From JBCDGH01 sp038751365 (lineage in GTDB: Bacteria > Patescibacteriota > JACMRA01), in the NCBI GenBank assembly GCA_038751365.1, contig JBCDGH010000005.1, positions 1 through 52,249 on the forward strand: a stretch of 52,249 nt of DNA. The letters run 5' to 3'. A program made the translations under genes and the position numbers. A model generated the notes under the pieces. That model was not told the origin of the DNA. It did no database searches and saw only the letters and a list, made by a program, of their open reading frames with translations. How positions within the stretch are numbered: position 1 is the stretch's first letter; every line of letters starts with the position of its first letter. This document shows positions 17,301 to 25,599 of the stretch, piece by piece.

Positions 17301-17996
17301 TTTATACCTTTGCTGCTCAGTAAAACTGAAAACTACCTCATCCTGAATTTTGGTGATCAATTTTTGAGCTGAGCCATCTTGCACTATAAATCTGACAACT
17401 GGTGTTTCTAAAGTATCATTCTTGTATTGAATGTCGTCAGCAATCTCCATGTGAGAAAGAGTAGCCCCCATAGACGGTGAGTACATACTTACCCTAAAAT
17501 CCTTGTACAGCAGATTCTTTTCCCATAATCTACCGAGTCCCCACCATACTGATTCAATGTAATCGTTATCCATGGTACGATATTGCCAATCCATGTCGAC
17601 CCAGCGTCCTGTACGACTGATGATGTCGCGCCACTCAGCGTCATAACTAACAATATTTTGCCTACACAACTCATTGAATTTATCCACACCGACTTCTTCC
17701 TCTATCTGCCTCTTATCTTTGATATTTAGCTGCTTTTGCACAAGATTTTCTATGGGTAGCCCATGACAATCCCAACCCCAGCGTCTAGCGACATATTTGC
17801 CTTTTTGAGTCCAGTACCTAGGAAAAATATCTTTAGGATAACCTGTAGAAATATGACCAAATGTAGGTAAGCCAGTAATGAAAGGTGGACCGTCTAAAAA
17901 GATATACGAGTCATTGCCTTTGCGTTGCTCAAGGCTTTTTTCAAAAATATTGTTTTCTTCCCAAAATCTTAGTACTTCCAGTTCGGAATTCAGCAT
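14328..17996 (-). CDS. ileS: Isoleucyl-tRNA synthetase, long form with insertions
   Basis: A 1222-residue class I synthetase that charges tRNA-Ile. FLDGPPFITGLPTFGH near residues 32-50 is the HIGH region, with Thr for the first His. WGWDCHGLPIE follows. The editing domain has LSWTTTPWTLPANVAL near 315. WCISRKRYWGTPLPIW is at about 579-594, CWIDSGSAPWASW near 780, and the KMSKS loop is GKKLSKSKKNF near 852. It lacks the C-terminal zinc domain of type 1 bacterial enzymes and looks type 2 (eukaryote/archaea-like). About 100 extra residues sit before the LSWTTTPWTLP block, and about 100 more lie between GTPLPIW and CWIDSGS. ATG at 17996, preceded by AAAGG. Confidence 0.97.
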   Translation of the reverse strand: MLNSELEVLRFWEENNIFEKSLEQRKGNDSYIFLDGPPFITGLPTFGHISTGYPKDIFPRYWTQKGKYVARRWGWDCHGLPIENLVQKQLNIKDKRQIEEEVGVDKFNELCRQNIVSYDAEWRDIISRTGRWVDMDWQYRTMDNDYIESVWWGLGRLWEKNLLYKDFRVSMYSPSMGATLSHMEIADDIQYKNDTLETPVVRFIVQDGSAQKLITKIQDEVVFSFTEQQRYKLDVEKRITILDKLDSKAKKANLKELLKGGRPEFSQLDWGNLQTDKEAGVELLHLKDQYKVILENLDTLQKIKDILNKNYGISLLSWTTTPWTLPANVALCVGTEIEYSMYYLGASSEIVILAENRGIPILSLQLHEAVVNSPELQLELDQITDSSEYFQKLGVDIVKIVSFTGSDLEGLEYKPVFEPNEKIDSYEEKANIFRVYTSEVVTNTEGTGILQVAPAYGAEDFGIRKERNLPVLTCLNEYGEILDTLNPELKPVFGKSFQAANPLINDLMEKKGALFSKFRFTHKYPVYNRDDKKVYYSAQENWYIGETRLLNQSVEMNEKINWMPEHLKEGRFRIGLETAPDWCISRKRYWGTPLPIWQTEDKSKSIFVDSLDKLTKQAANPIFRLLNTRDLNPEFYEFGKTVIVSDSQSKLPLGITATQYRSKNLTELRKEKTLEIKRFAEYGQKILDEILGLFEKYETVQIILNSDEQVLWTTWLLGLHPGSKKNLKNFYFYRQIKLDDMGIYQPFGSIKFLDLHRPFIDHIVLKDEVDNTYTRITDVIDCWIDSGSAPWASWHYPFENKEFVENNTPADYIVEYEGQIRGWFHALHILSTAIFDKPAFKNVHVHGTLLGNDGKKLSKSKKNFDSTPDVLLNKVGSDALRLYFVSGPFFNGETVKMKDKDVMTVFRDSTLLLSNSIKYISYVLESYGREVVSKTYKHPLNKWWQAYTLDYASKIDGYLESYNIIEAARLVIPYIHDFSTWYIRRSKDILSSHGAEVATCLRETGKIFAIITAALQPFSTERLWSLLKIQEDLESVHLTEIPEFAKLTEKQTKLMHKMSVLRQLVSDIHSARKEQLVRVRQPLYADFSEFKADGGLLELLKTECNLLDKDLARTEGEIYENDTEFGKLKVDLVVDKELSVLGFIRDFERSVQDFRKKQGFRPGQIVSMKWQTVQVHDDDILQSVLQKVDWSKLCVEIKWVEGLSEEIDKSFEVKELVKILVD

Positions 17997-18007
17997 AAAT
18001 CCTTTAA

Positions 18008-18036
18008 ATATTTGGTTTTTAGATCAGATTTGTCAA
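18008..18036 (-). promoter_or_regulatory. Promoter of ileS
   Basis: Minus strand: TTGACA (18036-18031), 17 bp, AAATAT (18013-18008), then 11 bases to the ATG. The predicted 5' leader is only about four bases, so the AAAGG before the ATG probably does not serve as a normal ribosome site. The -35 box lies just beyond the end of the Fic gene. Confidence 0.55.
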
Positions 18037-18052
18037 CCCTCAGAATCAGTAT

Positions 18053-19132
18053 TTAGCTAAGGAGTTTGAGAAAAGTTGAATTGTAAAAAACCTTATTTTT
18101 TCGTGTATTTTTATGGTTAATAAAACCGTTTTCAACGAGCAAATGTAAATACTTTGAAGCCGTATTCCGATTAATGTTCATATATGTTTGTAAGCTACTG
18201 ATTGAATACACTGGGTTGACAAATAAGTAATCTATAAGACCTTTAGAATAAATTTGCGGGAGCTTAGTAGAAATCTCTCGTTGAAAATAAGTTTTTAGAG
18301 TCTGAATGTTTTCTAATAAATTTTGACTATGTTCTGACTTTTCAAAAATAGCTGTAATTAGATACTTTATTATATGAGCAAAACTACCTTCTCTCTGAGC
18401 CTCTTGTAGAGCCATATAGTAATAAGTCCTGGTTCTCAATATGTAGTCACTAATAAATAGACCAGGAAAACTTAAAATTTTTTTATAAAATAGAAATAAA
18501 ATAATTAGTAACCTACCTGTTCGACCGTTGCCGTCAATAAATGGGTGAATAGACTCAAATTGTGCATGTAGCACACTGACTTTAACTAATACGTCTATTT
18601 GCTTGTAGTTATTTGCGTAATTTAGCCAATCATGTAAATAACTAGAAATTAATTTCTTACCAACTGGGGGTTTATATAATACTTCTCCAGTTGCTCTATT
18701 AGCAATGACTACAGGTTCAGTATCTCTTATTTTAGACTGATGAGGTAACAAAGTCCCTTGAATTAACTTTATTAAATTCAAATCAAAGACTTGATTAGTG
18801 CGAATATACTCAAACCCGGCTAACAAAGCAATTTTGTAATTATGAGTTAGCTTTTGCTCTGAGGTAAAGCTTTTCCTACTATTAGCCTCAACTTCTAGTT
18901 GCTCTAAAATAGTACTATTTATGCTTTCAAGATTACTACTCTTTACTGATTCAATTATAGTTGTAGGACCTAGCAACAACTCATAATAACTTTGATTCTT
19001 TAACATACCATCTAACTTACCTAAAGAAAAATAAGTCTTTTTAAGAAGTGGGCTAATACTTGCTAAATCATAACTAAACGAACCTTGGTTAAGAAACAGT
19101 AACTCATTAATGTTCGAATTTCGATTGTGCAT
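18053..19132 (-). CDS. Fic-domain protein (probable AMP-transferase) with C-terminal winged helix
   Basis: A 359-residue protein. An N-terminal Fic_N-like region carries SSNLESINSTILE near residue 68, which fits the inhibitory motif [ST]xxxE[GN] except for Ser in the last place. The Fic core motif HPFIDGNGRTGR is at about 195-206, with catalytic His and the phosphate-binding GNGR. The C-terminus (about 305-359) is a winged-helix DNA-binding domain: VYSISSLQTYMNINRNTASKYLHLLVENGFINH. Fic proteins transfer AMP to hydroxyl side chains of targets. The inhibitory motif in the N-terminus makes this class II. ATG at 19132 is chosen over TTG 19141. An inverted repeat lies 10 bp upstream. Confidence 0.93.
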   Translation of the reverse strand: MHNRNSNINELLFLNQGSFSYDLASISPLLKKTYFSLGKLDGMLKNQSYYELLLGPTTIIESVKSSNLESINSTILEQLEVEANSRKSFTSEQKLTHNYKIALLAGFEYIRTNQVFDLNLIKLIQGTLLPHQSKIRDTEPVVIANRATGEVLYKPPVGKKLISSYLHDWLNYANNYKQIDVLVKVSVLHAQFESIHPFIDGNGRTGRLLIILFLFYKKILSFPGLFISDYILRTRTYYYMALQEAQREGSFAHIIKYLITAIFEKSEHSQNLLENIQTLKTYFQREISTKLPQIYSKGLIDYLFVNPVYSISSLQTYMNINRNTASKYLHLLVENGFINHKNTRKNKVFYNSTFLKLLS

Positions 19133-19141
19133 ATATTTCAA

Positions 19142-19174
19142 ATATGCTTAAAAATTGTGACTAATTAAGCATAT
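19142..19174. promoter_or_regulatory. Operator-like inverted repeat upstream of the Fic gene
   Basis: Perfect 10-bp arms ATATGCTTAA (19142-19151) and TTAAGCATAT (19165-19174) are separated by 13 bp. On the minus strand the right arm overlaps a TTGACT box. A dimeric regulator could bind here; the winged helix of the Fic protein makes autoregulation plausible, but this is inference. The rest of the 233-bp divergent region up to 19374 shows no further structure I recognise. Confidence 0.55.
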
Positions 19175-19374
19175 AGTCAAGATGTGCTAATCGTCTAAAT
19201 GGAGTTTTACCTATAATAAATTTAGTACTGAGTATAACAGAACTATCTAAATCCAAGAACAACGGTCAGTAGTATATACTTGCTTTTTTTGGAAAAAAGA
19301 CCTAAATTGACCTTAGTATTAATAGTTAGCTCATTTTTGTCACACCTAAGTACTATCTTAGTAAGCCTTAAAAT

Positions 19375-19935
19375 ATGTTCGAAAATGTTTCTCGAAATGA
19401 TGTAATAGAAGCCTGGAATTATTGGTATCCTCTAGTCTATGGTTACTTTTATAGACGAGTTAATAACCAAACTGATGTAGAAGATTTAACGGCTAATACT
19501 CTAAACGCTTTTTTTATGAAGGCTGAAGTACGTAATGATAAGGGTTTTATCTGGCAAACCGCCAAAAATCAGCTATACAAATACATAGAATCCAAAAAAT
19601 TAATTCCAGATATGATAAACTTGAATGAAAACCTAGATGTCCAAAAACAAACTTACGCTTATTTCGAAGAACATATAGAGACCAAATATAGTTCTCACTA
19701 CAGCCAAAAAATTAAACAACTTCTAGATTGCTGTAAAAAACAACTTAGCAAGCAAGACTACGGAATAGTATTTTCGTCCATAATTGATAATCAAAATAGC
19801 TCTGAAATCGGTAAATATTTAAACATTAACCCAGCAACAATCAGACAAAAACTAAAAAGGTCTATAACCAAACTAAAGAAAGGCTGCACTACTTTGTGGA
19901 TCGAGCTAAAGCCAAATAAATATAAGCAAGAATAA
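19375..19935 (+). CDS. ECF-type RNA polymerase sigma factor
   Basis: A 186-residue protein with region 2 (AWNYWYPLVYGYFYRRVNNQTDVEDLTANTLNAFFMKA, including the DVEDLTAxT core) and region 4 (…QLSKQDYGIVFSSIIDNQNSSEIGKYLNINPATIRQKLKRSITKLKKG, a helix-turn-helix that would read the -35 element). It has only regions 2 and 4 and the short length of ECF sigma factors. The linker between them is longer than usual. It is followed after 11 bp by the alpha-2-macroglobulin gene, so the pair is almost certainly co-transcribed. The start is ATG at 19375, with no Shine-Dalgarno. Confidence 0.9.
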   Translation: MFENVSRNDVIEAWNYWYPLVYGYFYRRVNNQTDVEDLTANTLNAFFMKAEVRNDKGFIWQTAKNQLYKYIESKKLIPDMINLNENLDVQKQTYAYFEEHIETKYSSHYSQKIKQLLDCCKKQLSKQDYGIVFSSIIDNQNSSEIGKYLNINPATIRQKLKRSITKLKKGCTTLWIELKPNKYKQE

Positions 19936-19946
19936 TTATCGACTTT

Positions 19947-22900
19947 ATGACATCACCGCTACTACCTAAAAACCGTGAAGACTTTAGAGAAGAGCCTTTG
20001 AGTCATTTGTTTGAGCTTGATAGTCGCTACAAAGAAATCAAGCAACGTGGTCTGACCGACCTACTTCAACAAACTCACCCTAAAAAAAGCTTTAAAGAAA
20101 TAGTTAGTAACTTTTTCAGTAGTTACCGATTTGTCTTTGGCTTAGGCTTTGCTACTAGTGGTATTTTAGTAGGTTTGTTAGTTGCTTTTCTACTAGTTCA
20201 GTACGGACCTAATAACTTTGGCACCATTAACAATATTGGCGGAGGCATAAATGTAAGTGCTGCTGAAATTGAAATCGTTGCTGAAAAGCAGACTAAACTA
20301 GGCGTTGAGACTGATACAAAGTTCATAGTCAACACAACTAAGCCAATTCAAAGTTCAGATCTGCGCGATAATTTATCAATTACTCCTGACACTAGTTATG
20401 ACATCAAGCAAAACTCTGATCAAAGCTTTGAGATTATTCCAGCTTCAGAATTGGAAGAAGGTCAGATATATGAATTTAACTTAAAAACTACTACCGAGTC
20501 ACAAAGTAGCTTCCAAAACTCAAATCTCAAATGGGCTTTTCAAACCAAAGATAAATTCAGAGTAGTACAAACAATACCTAGAGACCAAGCCACACTAGTA
20601 CCTCAAGATACTGGCATAGAGATCAAGTTAAATACTGAGAGTTATGAAGATTTAGAAGCGAATTTCAGTATATCTCCAAATGTAAAAGGTAAATTTGAGA
20701 AAAGCGGTAAAATAACTAGCTTCTTACCTGAAGAGGAGCTACTCCCAGCAACCATTTATACTATAAAAATTAGCTCTACATTAAGCCTCACAGATCAATC
20801 TACCAATTTAGGACAGGATTATATCTTTAGATTTGAAACTAACGACAGTTCTGATAATAGTACCTTCTTGAACATTGGGACATCTTTTATGGAAGTAGAA
20901 CCTAGTGAAACAGTTAGATTACCCATATCTACAGACTCTAATGTAAGCTCTACCAAAGTTTCTATCTACTCTTTCAAAGATCAAGCACAAATAGATGATG
21001 CTTTAAACAAATACCTTAGCGGCGTAGAAGAATGGTCAAGATTCTCTCAATCTAGTGACTTTTATACAGTAGCTAACATGAACCAGATAGCTACAGGAGA
21101 AGCCAAAATCCAAGGTTCTGGAAGCTATTATCAAAAGTATTTCCAACTACCTATAGAACTAGAGTCTGGTATTTATGTTGTAGAAGCCAAAGTGCAGAAT
21201 CAATCTGCGCAAGTCTTAATCCAGAGTACAAGCTTGGCTGGTCATTTAACGGAGACTACTACTGGATCTTTATTATGGCTTAAAGATAAACTAAATCAAC
21301 AACCTTTAGTCGGAGCTAATATTAAAACTAGTCTATCCAACCAGAACATAAAGAGTAACGAGCAAGGAATCGCTAATTTAGAGCGTAGCAGTAAAGAACA
21401 AAATCATTACTACAAAATAACTTCTGACGAGAGGCAGCTGTATATTCCTATAGTCAGAGGCGGGTATATTGGATACATGGGCAGAACCGACTTAAACACC
21501 CGAAACAGTAAGTACTGGAGTCATTTATATACTGATCTAGGCGCTTACAGACCAAATGATACCATGAATTTCTGGGGCTTTATACAGGCTAGAGACGGAT
21601 CAACCCTCCCAGAAAAACTAACAATAGAAATTTTTGATGATGACTATGGTTATTCCAAATTTGGAAATGATGAGAGAATCATAAATTCCAAAGAAGTAAG
21701 ACTAGATGCAGGTACATTTAACTCAGAGATAGAACTAGGTAATCTGGAGCCTGATTACTACTACACCAGAATAGTAGATGAGCAAGGACATATAATTAGG
21801 CAAAATTCCTTCGAAGTAGTAAACTACACCAAACCTACCTACACCACTGAGCTTAACACTGATAAAGAAGCTTATTTTGCTGGGGAACCAGTTAAAGTTA
21901 ATGGCATACTTAGCTTTTATGAAGGCACTCCTGTAGTCGACACAAAATTAAGTCTAATTACTAGCAGCGAGTCTAAACAAATACAAACAGATCAGATGGG
22001 CAACTACCAAGCCACTATTACTTTTCCTAAACAAGATGTCTATAGAACCTACTTAGATACTAGATCAGTCAAATTATATACTGAATTTTCAGCTGAATCT
22101 GAACTAAGAAGTTACAAAGAAGTAAAAGTATTTAATTATAGGACTAACGTAGATATAGATTCGGATATCAAGGATTCAGTAGCTCGAATCAAGCTCAAAC
22201 TAAACCAGATAGACATTACCAAAAAACCCACTGGTAAGATCGCTGAGACATCTGACTATCTAGGTCAGGCTATTACTGACAAGAACGTCAAAATTAATTT
22301 GAAACCATACAAACTTAATCAAGTAGAAACGGGGCAATACTACGATTTTAAAAGCAAAAAAATGGTTAAAACTTATAATACCGAAAGGCAATACCTACAG
22401 CCTATTAACTATAATAACTTAAAAACGAATGAAAATGGTGAGATCTTACTAGAGTTCAATAGTCCTGATAATACATATTATGATGTTAGTTACGAGCTAA
22501 CTGACACAGATGGTAGTCAGATTAATATAAACTCCGACATTTACCCAAGATACTATTCATCCGATAAAGAATATTACAATCTAGAGATGGACTATACCAG
22601 ACAATATAGTTTGGGTGAAGAAGTTGAGGTAGAATTTGTTAGCAATGAAAGATTTGAAGAAGAACAGAGTGCTGAGAATTTCTTATTCTTAAGATATCAC
22701 AATGGGCTATACGATTATACTACCCAAAAAGAACCTAAATACAGCTTTGAATATATCAAAGAGCTCGTCCCAAACGTAGGTGTAGAAGCTGTGTACTATG
22801 ATGGTCAAAAATTTAACTCTAGCAGTCTTGAAAACATAAACTACAAAACCAGCGACAAAAAGCTCAATATTGAATTATCAACAGATAAAGCTGAATATCA

Positions 22901-24995
22901 GCCTAGAGATAAGGTACTACTAAATGCCAAAATTACTGACTCAAATGGTCAACCCGTAAAAGCTAAAACAAATATAGCTGTAGTTAATCAAGCAGCCTTA
23001 GCCTACAACAAAAATGAGTCTACAGTATTGTCTAATATTTATAGACCTGTACCTAGCGGACAAAACTATACTTATTCAACTCACACTTCGTTTAGTAGAA
23101 GTACCGGGGGTGTAGGAGACGGTGGTTTGATTGAACAACTAGTAAGAGATAGATTCATGGATACGGCTATATTCAAAACTATAGAATCAGATCAAAATGG
23201 AGAGCTTACCACTGAGTTTACAGTACCTGATAACCTTACTTCATGGCGCGTCACTGCAGAAGCTATAAGTAATGATTTAGGTGCTGGTTCTAATACTTTT
23301 AGTTTTTCAGTCAAAAAACCCTTCTTTGCTACCTCTGTTGCTAATCAAACTTACCTAACTTCAGATAAACCTAAAATCAAGCTAAGAGCCTTTGGTAGTG
23401 AGCTAAAATCACAAGACGAAGTAAAATTTAATCTAGAGTCAAATACTCTACAAATAAGCCCGAAATCAATTATGACGAACGGCAGTAATCCCGTAGAAAC
23501 TAGGCTAGAAAATCTACCTATAGGTAAGCACGAACTAAAAATCACGGCTCGTAGTGGTGAGTATGTGGATAGCTATATTAGATCACTAGAAGTACTCAAT
23601 AGCTACACTAAAAAAGCCGTTATAAATTCATATGATTTTGAACCTAGTATCGAGATTCAGGGTTCTCAGACTGAAAACACCGAGATTATATTTAGTAACC
23701 AAGGGGCAGCCAGATACCTTAGTGCTTTAGAGAGTATAGCTAATAATTCCGGTCAAAGACTAGATCAAAAACTACCTAAGCAAATCTCTATAAAACTACT
23801 TAATCAATACTTTAATAACAATTACTCTTTAGAATCAACCGATTATAAATTGTATCAAAGCGAAGTTGATCGAGGCATAGCTATCTACCCTTATGCAGAC
23901 TCGGATTTAGAAAAAACTATCTGGAGCTTAAGCCTAGCCAAAGAAGAGTTTGACACTTCAATAGTAAAGAACTATCTTGAAGAAATTATCGATGATAAAG
24001 AGGAATCTAGGGAAAGAAAAATATTAGCCTTGACTGGTCTTAGTTATCTAGACAATTCACTTCTACAAGAAGCTCAAAACCTAGCGAAAATTGATGATCT
24101 CAACCCTACAGAAAAACTCTATACTGCTTTAATTCTAAGCAATCTTGGCGATAAAGAGAATGGACGCACTCTATATCAAGAAATAATAAGAGACTATAGT
24201 ATGGAAAAAGATGATACATCTAGACTGAATTTAGGCAAAACAGAGGATGAAATTATCAGACATAGCATCCTAGGAGCTGTTGTAGGCGCTCACTTACAAG
24301 AAACTGAAGCTGAAAAATTATTTAACTACACTTTAGAAAATTCAACAGAAAGAGATATAATCAGCTTACAACAGGCTAGATACCTACAGATATCACTACC
24401 CAATCTAAGTAATCAAGATGTAGAGTTCAGCTTTGAGTACAAGCGGTCAAGACAAAATATTAGGCTAAATAATAACCAGATTCATAGACTAGAACTTAAC
24501 AATGAAGAACTAAATAATTTAGAAATAGAGGTTGAGAATGATAAACTTGGAATAGTAAGCAAATACTCAACAGAATTACAAGAGCAAACCAATAATCCAG
24601 ATCTATTTATAAGCAGAAAATACTACGTTAACGGTCAACCCACGACTACATTTACTGACGGTCAATTGGTGAAAATAATACTGGATTATAATATTAAGAA
24701 ACAAGATAATAAAGGCTGCTACACTATATCAGATTATCTACCAAGCGGTCTTAAACCATCTACTCAAGTTCCACTTTATAATTATTTAGGCTTAACTAAC
24801 TCTTCATTAAGTCCTTATCAGACAGACCAGCAAAAAGTGAGTTTTTGCGTTACCACTGAAACCGAAAGACCAATAATCTACTATGCAAGAGTAATTAGCA
24901 AAGGAGAATTCAAAGCTGACCCAGCGATCATTCAATCTACCCAAAATCCAAGTGAACTAAGCCTTAGTGAAGGATCAAAAGTAACAATTGAGTAG
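19947..24995 (+). CDS. Membrane-anchored bacterial alpha-2-macroglobulin-like protein
   Basis: A 1682-residue protein. Residues 1-60 are charged and cytoplasmic, and one span follows at about 66-88 (FGLGFATSGILVGLLVAFLLVQYG). The remainder is outside: Ig-like modules (100-300), MG domains (YFQLPIELESGIYVVEAKV near 400; YRPNDTMNFWGFIQARDGS near 535; YFAGEPVKVNGILSFYEGTPV near 640), the A2M domain with LTSWRVTAEAISNDLGAGS near 1098, and a helical thioester-type domain at about 1240-1460. Bacterial A2Ms trap foreign proteases at the envelope. The thioester CxEQ is missing: the matching place reads NNSGQRLDQKLP, without Cys. It is directly behind an ECF sigma gene and has an N-terminus of the size of an anti-sigma domain. 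Confidence 0.9.
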   Translation: MTSPLLPKNREDFREEPLSHLFELDSRYKEIKQRGLTDLLQQTHPKKSFKEIVSNFFSSYRFVFGLGFATSGILVGLLVAFLLVQYGPNNFGTINNIGGGINVSAAEIEIVAEKQTKLGVETDTKFIVNTTKPIQSSDLRDNLSITPDTSYDIKQNSDQSFEIIPASELEEGQIYEFNLKTTTESQSSFQNSNLKWAFQTKDKFRVVQTIPRDQATLVPQDTGIEIKLNTESYEDLEANFSISPNVKGKFEKSGKITSFLPEEELLPATIYTIKISSTLSLTDQSTNLGQDYIFRFETNDSSDNSTFLNIGTSFMEVEPSETVRLPISTDSNVSSTKVSIYSFKDQAQIDDALNKYLSGVEEWSRFSQSSDFYTVANMNQIATGEAKIQGSGSYYQKYFQLPIELESGIYVVEAKVQNQSAQVLIQSTSLAGHLTETTTGSLLWLKDKLNQQPLVGANIKTSLSNQNIKSNEQGIANLERSSKEQNHYYKITSDERQLYIPIVRGGYIGYMGRTDLNTRNSKYWSHLYTDLGAYRPNDTMNFWGFIQARDGSTLPEKLTIEIFDDDYGYSKFGNDERIINSKEVRLDAGTFNSEIELGNLEPDYYYTRIVDEQGHIIRQNSFEVVNYTKPTYTTELNTDKEAYFAGEPVKVNGILSFYEGTPVVDTKLSLITSSESKQIQTDQMGNYQATITFPKQDVYRTYLDTRSVKLYTEFSAESELRSYKEVKVFNYRTNVDIDSDIKDSVARIKLKLNQIDITKKPTGKIAETSDYLGQAITDKNVKINLKPYKLNQVETGQYYDFKSKKMVKTYNTERQYLQPINYNNLKTNENGEILLEFNSPDNTYYDVSYELTDTDGSQININSDIYPRYYSSDKEYYNLEMDYTRQYSLGEEVEVEFVSNERFEEEQSAENFLFLRYHNGLYDYTTQKEPKYSFEYIKELVPNVGVEAVYYDGQKFNSSSLENINYKTSDKKLNIELSTDKAEYQPRDKVLLNAKITDSNGQPVKAKTNIAVVNQAALAYNKNESTVLSNIYRPVPSGQNYTYSTHTSFSRSTGGVGDGGLIEQLVRDRFMDTAIFKTIESDQNGELTTEFTVPDNLTSWRVTAEAISNDLGAGSNTFSFSVKKPFFATSVANQTYLTSDKPKIKLRAFGSELKSQDEVKFNLESNTLQISPKSIMTNGSNPVETRLENLPIGKHELKITARSGEYVDSYIRSLEVLNSYTKKAVINSYDFEPSIEIQGSQTENTEIIFSNQGAARYLSALESIANNSGQRLDQKLPKQISIKLLNQYFNNNYSLESTDYKLYQSEVDRGIAIYPYADSDLEKTIWSLSLAKEEFDTSIVKNYLEEIIDDKEESRERKILALTGLSYLDNSLLQEAQNLAKIDDLNPTEKLYTALILSNLGDKENGRTLYQEIIRDYSMEKDDTSRLNLGKTEDEIIRHSILGAVVGAHLQETEAEKLFNYTLENSTERDIISLQQARYLQISLPNLSNQDVEFSFEYKRSRQNIRLNNNQIHRLELNNEELNNLEIEVENDKLGIVSKYSTELQEQTNNPDLFISRKYYVNGQPTTTFTDGQLVKIILDYNIKKQDNKGCYTISDYLPSGLKPSTQVPLYNYLGLTNSSLSPYQTDQQKVSFCVTTETERPIIYYARVISKGEFKADPAIIQSTQNPSELSLSEGSKVTIE

Positions 24996-25012
24996 CCTAA
25001 TCGTGAGACTTT

Positions 25013-25522
25013 ATGCCAGCAACTAAATTAATACTTATAGACGGTCCAGCAGGAGTCGGTAAAACTACTATTTGTGAACGGCTTAGTCAAGACTTTCCTG
25101 ATATAATATGGCAGAATGTTGACGAGCTAAAAATTCCTTTCAGAGAATCTAGCCTAGGGTTTAGTAGATCTAGAGATATGCCAATTATTTTAGAAAAAGT
25201 TAAAGAACTTATTAAAAACTCTGGAGGTAAGCATTTACTCATTGACGAAGCTTTTGCTGAAGAAGTTTTTTCTATGATTGACTTTGCAAAGAAAATTAAA
25301 GTCTCAGTATTACCTATATATTTACAAGCAAGCTTAGAAAATGTTATGTTAAGAAATAACCAAAGAGGCAAAGTCAAAGACAATCAAAAAATCATAGATA
25401 CTTGGAATAAGTCGCAAACCGTTCTGTCTAAGAGCTCAGTATTTACAGTTGTTGATGCAAATGGAAATTTTGATAAAACGTACAGCCAAATTCTACGAAT
25501 TGTAACCCAATTTTATAACTAG
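25013..25522 (+). CDS. P-loop nucleoside/shikimate-kinase-like protein
   Basis: A 169-residue protein with Walker A GPAGVGKTT at about 11-19, a Walker B-like HLLIDEAF near 80, and an Arg-bearing lid-like segment NNQRGKVKDNQK near 120. This is the layout of small AAA_33/adenylate-kinase-fold phosphotransferases. The phosphate acceptor is unknown. It follows the macroglobulin gene after 17 bp on the same strand and is probably the third gene of that operon. No signal peptide. The start is ATG at 25013. Confidence 0.75.
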   Translation: MPATKLILIDGPAGVGKTTICERLSQDFPDIIWQNVDELKIPFRESSLGFSRSRDMPIILEKVKELIKNSGGKHLLIDEAFAEEVFSMIDFAKKIKVSVLPIYLQASLENVMLRNNQRGKVKDNQKIIDTWNKSQTVLSKSSVFTVVDANGNFDKTYSQILRIVTQFYN

Positions 25523-25599
25523 TCTTTTGTAATTACAGTATTGTTATTCATGTTCAGATAAAGCAAATTTACTATTCATATTAATTAGAGAACCTATAA

